Of a DNA stretch of 64,000 bases, positions 60,808 through 64,000 are shown piece after piece (the first letter of the stretch is position 1; each line of letters begins with the position of its first letter). Location of the stretch: NCBI GenBank assembly GCA_905221605.1, contig CAJNDS010001646.1, forward strand, positions 274,001 to 338,000. Direction: 5' to 3'. This stretch comes from Symbiodinium natans. Lineage: Eukaryota > Sar > Dinophyceae > Suessiales > Symbiodiniaceae. Both the position numbers and the translations under genes were made by a program. Below the pieces are notes generated by a model. It was not told where the DNA came from, ran no database searches, and saw only the letters and a list, made by a program, of their open reading frames with translations.

Positions 60808-61010
60808 TGGTTTGGGTTCTCAATGAATGAGAAAGGTGCACACAATCCGCTTCAGCGCTCGGGACTGTTTTATGCAGGATCCATCTGAATCATCAGCATC
60901 GTGAAACTCGGTGTTTGACTTGAGCCAAACATAATCGTTATTACCTCGTCTGCTACACTTCTTGTGAGCACAAGGTTTGACATGCATGTCTTGAGTTCTC
61001 ACCGCCATCA
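60808..61010 (-). repeat. 5' LTR of the retrotransposon (203 bp)
   Basis: Identical to 51255-51457, with TG...CA ends. Very short for a Ty3/gypsy LTR. It carries the same 62-codon frame (60820-61008) and TTTGGCTCAAG (60919-60929, minus). The promoter would be here; no TATA box is evident, as is usual in dinoflagellates. Confidence 0.95.
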
Positions 61011-61014
61011 CAAG
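61011..61014 (+). repeat. target site duplication, right copy (CAAG)
   Basis: Directly follows the 5' LTR and equals 51251-51254. Confidence 0.8.
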
Positions 61015-63260
61015 CAATGCAAGGCACAAGCAACACAAAAAAAGTGGGCGGGTACGTTTCGGGTGACGAAGCGCAGCTTTGACATGGCTGTGTTTGACCT
61101 GAGCACCATCAACAACAAGTTCATTTTTAAGCCCCCAAACCATCATCAAAAGGCTCAGATGTCCTGGAGCCAATGCTGTGCCTGGGCTGACGACTGCTGC
61201 CTAGTTTTCGGCAATAGCAAGCCACTCAAAGGCTCAGTCGATTCCGTACCCTGGAGGTTTGCTGGTGAAAACAGGGGCAGCCAGACGACCCAATGTCTAA
61301 ACCGGCCATCAACAAAGGCACATGCCATGTCGTACTACTGCCCTGCGTCTCACATTGCCTGGTCTGTACGGGGTGCCTGAAGAGCCTGAAGGGAAGGAAT
61401 CCTACATCTCAGGCCTTCAGCTCTCCATGTGGTAGTTAAATATTGGTACTCCGAAGACATTGGTTTTCCGAGGTCGTCTTCTTGCCTAGGCGCAAGCTTT
61501 CGAAGCGATGGCGTTCGCTTCTGCTCGTGCGGCCGCAAAGGCCGGAAAACTGACGTGTCCTCAGCGGCGATGGGTGCCCCCGTGAAGGGAAAAGAAGGGG
61601 TTCTGTGGAGCGCATCCAGGATGGTTTCACTTTCACGTTCAGAATGAAGCCCCTGCTTATGCAGACTTGGATGTTGTTGGTCCCAGTACTAGCCTGCGAG
61701 GTCGTCTTACTGTAGGATCCCTCGAAAGTTTTGTCAATTGCCAAGTGCAGTGAACCACCAGAGCACCGGCCATGAAGAGGAAAAGCTCGTGACAAGGTAA
61801 TCAATAGGTAAATATTTCAAAGCTATTCCCAATACCATGTCTGAGAAAAGCTTTGAGGCTGCTGCCCGGATGAGGACGTGAGGGTGCGACCTTCAAGCCA
61901 CAAAAAGGCTTGTGTGGCGCGGCTCGCAGAAGAGTTCCAGAATTCTTTGCTCTGGCGCTCGGCTCCGATGCTGGCTTGGCGCTGAACTTGAAGAATTTCC
62001 AATAACATGGTAACTTTGAAGTGGTTTCCTTTTCGGCAACCCAGCAAAATGGTCAACCGGATCTTATCTTCACCTTTTGCTTGTCGATCGAGCCAAAAAC
62101 AATATATAGTCAGGACCATACAGCAGTACTGCAAAGGAGCTTGGACACCTGTGTCCACGAACTGTCAGGTATAGATGAACACAGACGGATGCAGGCCGAC
62201 GAGGTTCTACGGAGACTGGACTTGTCTGGGGCTCCTGCAGCAGCAGAGCCTGCACAAGGACGGCATATGACACCCTCACAGTGCGGACATGACGGTCATG
62301 ACTTATCATGCCTCACTAAACCACTTTTTCAAAACAAACAGAAGCTCAATGATCGGGTAATCGCCCCCCCCTCTGGAAGCAACTCTGAGATTTTTCCCCT
62401 CGATCTGCCGATCTGCGCCGGAAGACGAGGCCACGGAAGATGCCAGAGGCATCGTAGAGCCTTCCCAAGCTCAGGGTCGAGAGATTCCGAGAGATTCAGT
62501 GAATGATTCTACAAACCGACAACAAGGCATGTGGCTTCCCTTTGGCTTCGGGCAACTTGATGCAAGCCTGCTATAAAGTCAAGACTTGACGATAATCAGG
62601 ACTTGTTGATGCGAACAAGCCGGCTGACACCAAGCTGGCTTTGCTCGGCTATTTGAGTTTAGGTGAGGTCAAGCCCGCTGCCCTCTTTTATGCAAGGGAG
62701 CCCTGTTGAACGACGCAAGCTTGCCAGCCCACGCCTCTCTTCCAATTTCAAGGACCCGAGGAGATCCGGTGGAGGGCTGTCAGACTTGCTGGAACCTGCC
62801 ACGTGGGAGTAGGGTCTTCATGCAGATCCACCTTGAGAGCGCAACAACCCTTCGTTGTAGGTTGCCTATGCGTCCTATTATACAGGACCCCCCCTCACAA
62901 AACGCCGGCTTGAGGATGGCATAGTCTCTCTCTCTGTCTTTTTTTTCCTTCTATCTCTCCCTCTCTCTCTCTCTTGCATAAGTAGTCTTTGCCAGCTCGC
63001 GCCTCGGCCGAAGAGCCGCCAAAGCATGCCCACAGCGTCCTGTAGCTGCGGCACATGCTGTGACGAGTTTTCGGGGCAAAAAACACAACAAAATCTCTCG
63101 GGCTGTGGGTTCAGGGCGTTACTGCAGGCGGCTCAAGCTGCCGCCACTCCACAAGGCAACTCAAGATCCTGTTCCATGGGCGCACCAGCTCCTGTAATAA
63201 AGCACACTGTCGTATATTAACAAGTCATACCTCCACACTCCGCTGTAAATGCTGTCAGAA
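61015..63260. other. no supported gene
   Basis: Several short frames but no recognised motif. A CT-rich run lies at 62925-62975. The minus frame just upstream of the LTR (about 61040-61150, VDGAQVKHSHVKAALRH) is protein-like but unassigned. Confidence 0.35.
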
Positions 63261-63264
63261 AAAC

Positions 63265-63336
63265 GGGGTAGTAGGGGTACCGTACTGGGGTCCTATTTGG
63301 GGTCTTCTTTCGGGCTCCCCTATCTTCGTAAACCCC
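63265..63336. mobile_element. hairpin mini-element, family B, copy 7
   Basis: GGGGTAGTAGGGGTACC at the left and CCCCTATCTTCGTAAACCCC at the right, about 72 bp; shorter than other copies. Confidence 0.6.
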
Positions 63337-63419
63337 TAAACGAGTCGGAGGAATATCGGAGCCCGGCACGAACAAATTGCGATTCGTGTGAGCGGATGTC
63401 GTGTGCCCTTCTGGGTCAA

Positions 63420-63665
63420 GACCGAAACCCTAAACCCTAAACCCTGAACCCTGAACCCTAAACCCTAAGCCCGTTCCATGTTCGAGGAGCCTTGCAGCAA
63501 ACAGGGCAATGGCGCGAAGGGCCCGGGGGCTTTGGCGGCGGAGCCTGCAGAGCCTTGTGGGGCTGCGGGGTTTAACCCTAGACCCTAGACCCTAAACCCT
63601 AGATCCTAAACCCTAAACCCTAAACCCAAAACCCTAAACCCTCAACCCTCAACCCTAAACCCTGT
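63420..63665. repeat. CCCTAAA tracts
   Basis: Two runs, 63423-63470 and 63570-63665, of CCCTAAA with CCCTGAA, CCCTAGA and CCCTCAA variants, separated by about 100 bp of GC-rich unique sequence. Confidence 0.85.
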
Positions 63666-64000
63666 CCCTAGGATAGCTGAGTATGTCAGTTTGCGAGTCC
63701 CATGCATGGCAAGACTCGAATGCTGCCCACTTCATAATTCTGTTTACGATATGCCTTATGCTGTATGCACCACAAGCCATAAACACCTCCCAACTTCACT
63801 CAAGGCTGCTTTAGCTCACATAACAAAGGGGCCTCAATCATTGGAGTGGGGTCATATATCTACATAATGAATAGGGACCATAAGGGAGTAGCATTTTATT
63901 TATTGCGACCCGTATATCATAGACAATCCCTCAACAAGTTTCAGTCCCGGCAAGCCCCTCCTTGCGGCCCGAAATCGTGCGAATCCTGAACAATCCGGCT

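Larger units (their letters stand above)
51255..61010 (-). mobile_element. complete Ty3/gypsy-type LTR retrotransposon, 9756 bp
   Basis: Element read on the minus strand: 5' LTR (60808-61010), candidate primer site (60788-60804), one Gag-Pol frame (60769-51533), polypurine tract (51461-51467), 3' LTR (51255-51457), flanked by CAAG duplications. The order protease, reverse transcriptase, RNase H, then integrase places it with Ty3/gypsy and not Ty1/copia. Identical LTRs and an unbroken 3078-codon frame mean a recent insertion that may still be active. A methyltransferase-like domain sits between RNase H and integrase. Confidence 0.95.

Noticed and set aside
51533-60841. Ty1/copia assignment and the GTG start at 60841
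   Set aside because: Integrase follows RNase H, as in Ty3/gypsy. The GTG lies in the LTR upstream of the primer site; the ATG at 60769 is preferred.
1-64000. rRNA, tRNA or snRNA genes
   Set aside because: None recognised by eye; a covariance-model scan would be needed to exclude small ones.

Overview
The window looks like nuclear DNA of a dinoflagellate, probably one with a Symbiodinium-type genome; the species cannot be told from sequence alone. Reasons: hundreds of short dispersed TTTAGGG/CCCTAAA tracts; protein-like exons of about 40 to 270 bp separated by long, repeat-rich introns; reconstructed splice junctions that use GC-AG as well as GT-AG introns; a KAMKKKAMKK-type basic stretch; every supported gene on the minus strand, as expected of unidirectional dinoflagellate gene arrays; and a match to the 3' end of the dinoflagellate spliced leader inside a retrotransposon LTR.

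Layout, low to high coordinates. 1-5.3 kb: minus-strand exons of one (or two) multi-pass membrane protein genes, opening at 5311 with a signal-anchor exon followed by a somatomedin-B-like Cys module and several membrane segments. 7.2-7.7 kb: a possible second JmjC gene. 11.6-11.8 kb: the longest perfect TTTAGGG tract, abutting a small hairpin element. 13.4-14.0 kb: a long unassigned coding-like frame. 15.6-17.3 kb: an endonuclease/exonuclease/phosphatase-family gene ending in SDHYPILAD. 18-22.3 kb: C-terminal and internal exons of two unassigned genes. 24.7-27.2 kb: large palindromic element, copy 1. 27.5-30.7 kb: scattered exons, including a Cys-rich one. 31.9-45.1 kb: an F-box plus JmjC dioxygenase gene read over about 13 kb, with copy 2 of the palindromic element (41.7-44.1 kb) inside one of its introns. 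47.5-48.6 kb: a basic exon and a small secreted Cys-rich protein. 51.3-61.0 kb: an apparently intact Ty3/gypsy-type LTR retrotransposon on the minus strand, with identical 203-bp LTRs, a 4-bp target duplication and one 3078-codon Gag-Pol frame. 61-64 kb: no recognised gene.

The genes do not form a pathway. The notable systems are mobile or repetitive. (1) The retrotransposon has a cytosine-methyltransferase-like domain between RNase H and integrase whose catalytic Cys position is Ser, and a membrane segment just before the protease. (2) Two about 2.4-2.5 kb elements have poly-C/poly-G-bearing terminal inverted repeats and arrays of hairpin units; in copy 2 the array is mirrored about its centre into a larger palindrome. 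(3) Three or four families of about 70-100 bp hairpin mini-elements are scattered through introns and intergenic DNA. Exon calls rest on reading frame, family motifs and splice signals read by eye; only the retrotransposon, LTRs, palindromic elements, mini-element families and core JmjC exons should be treated as secure.
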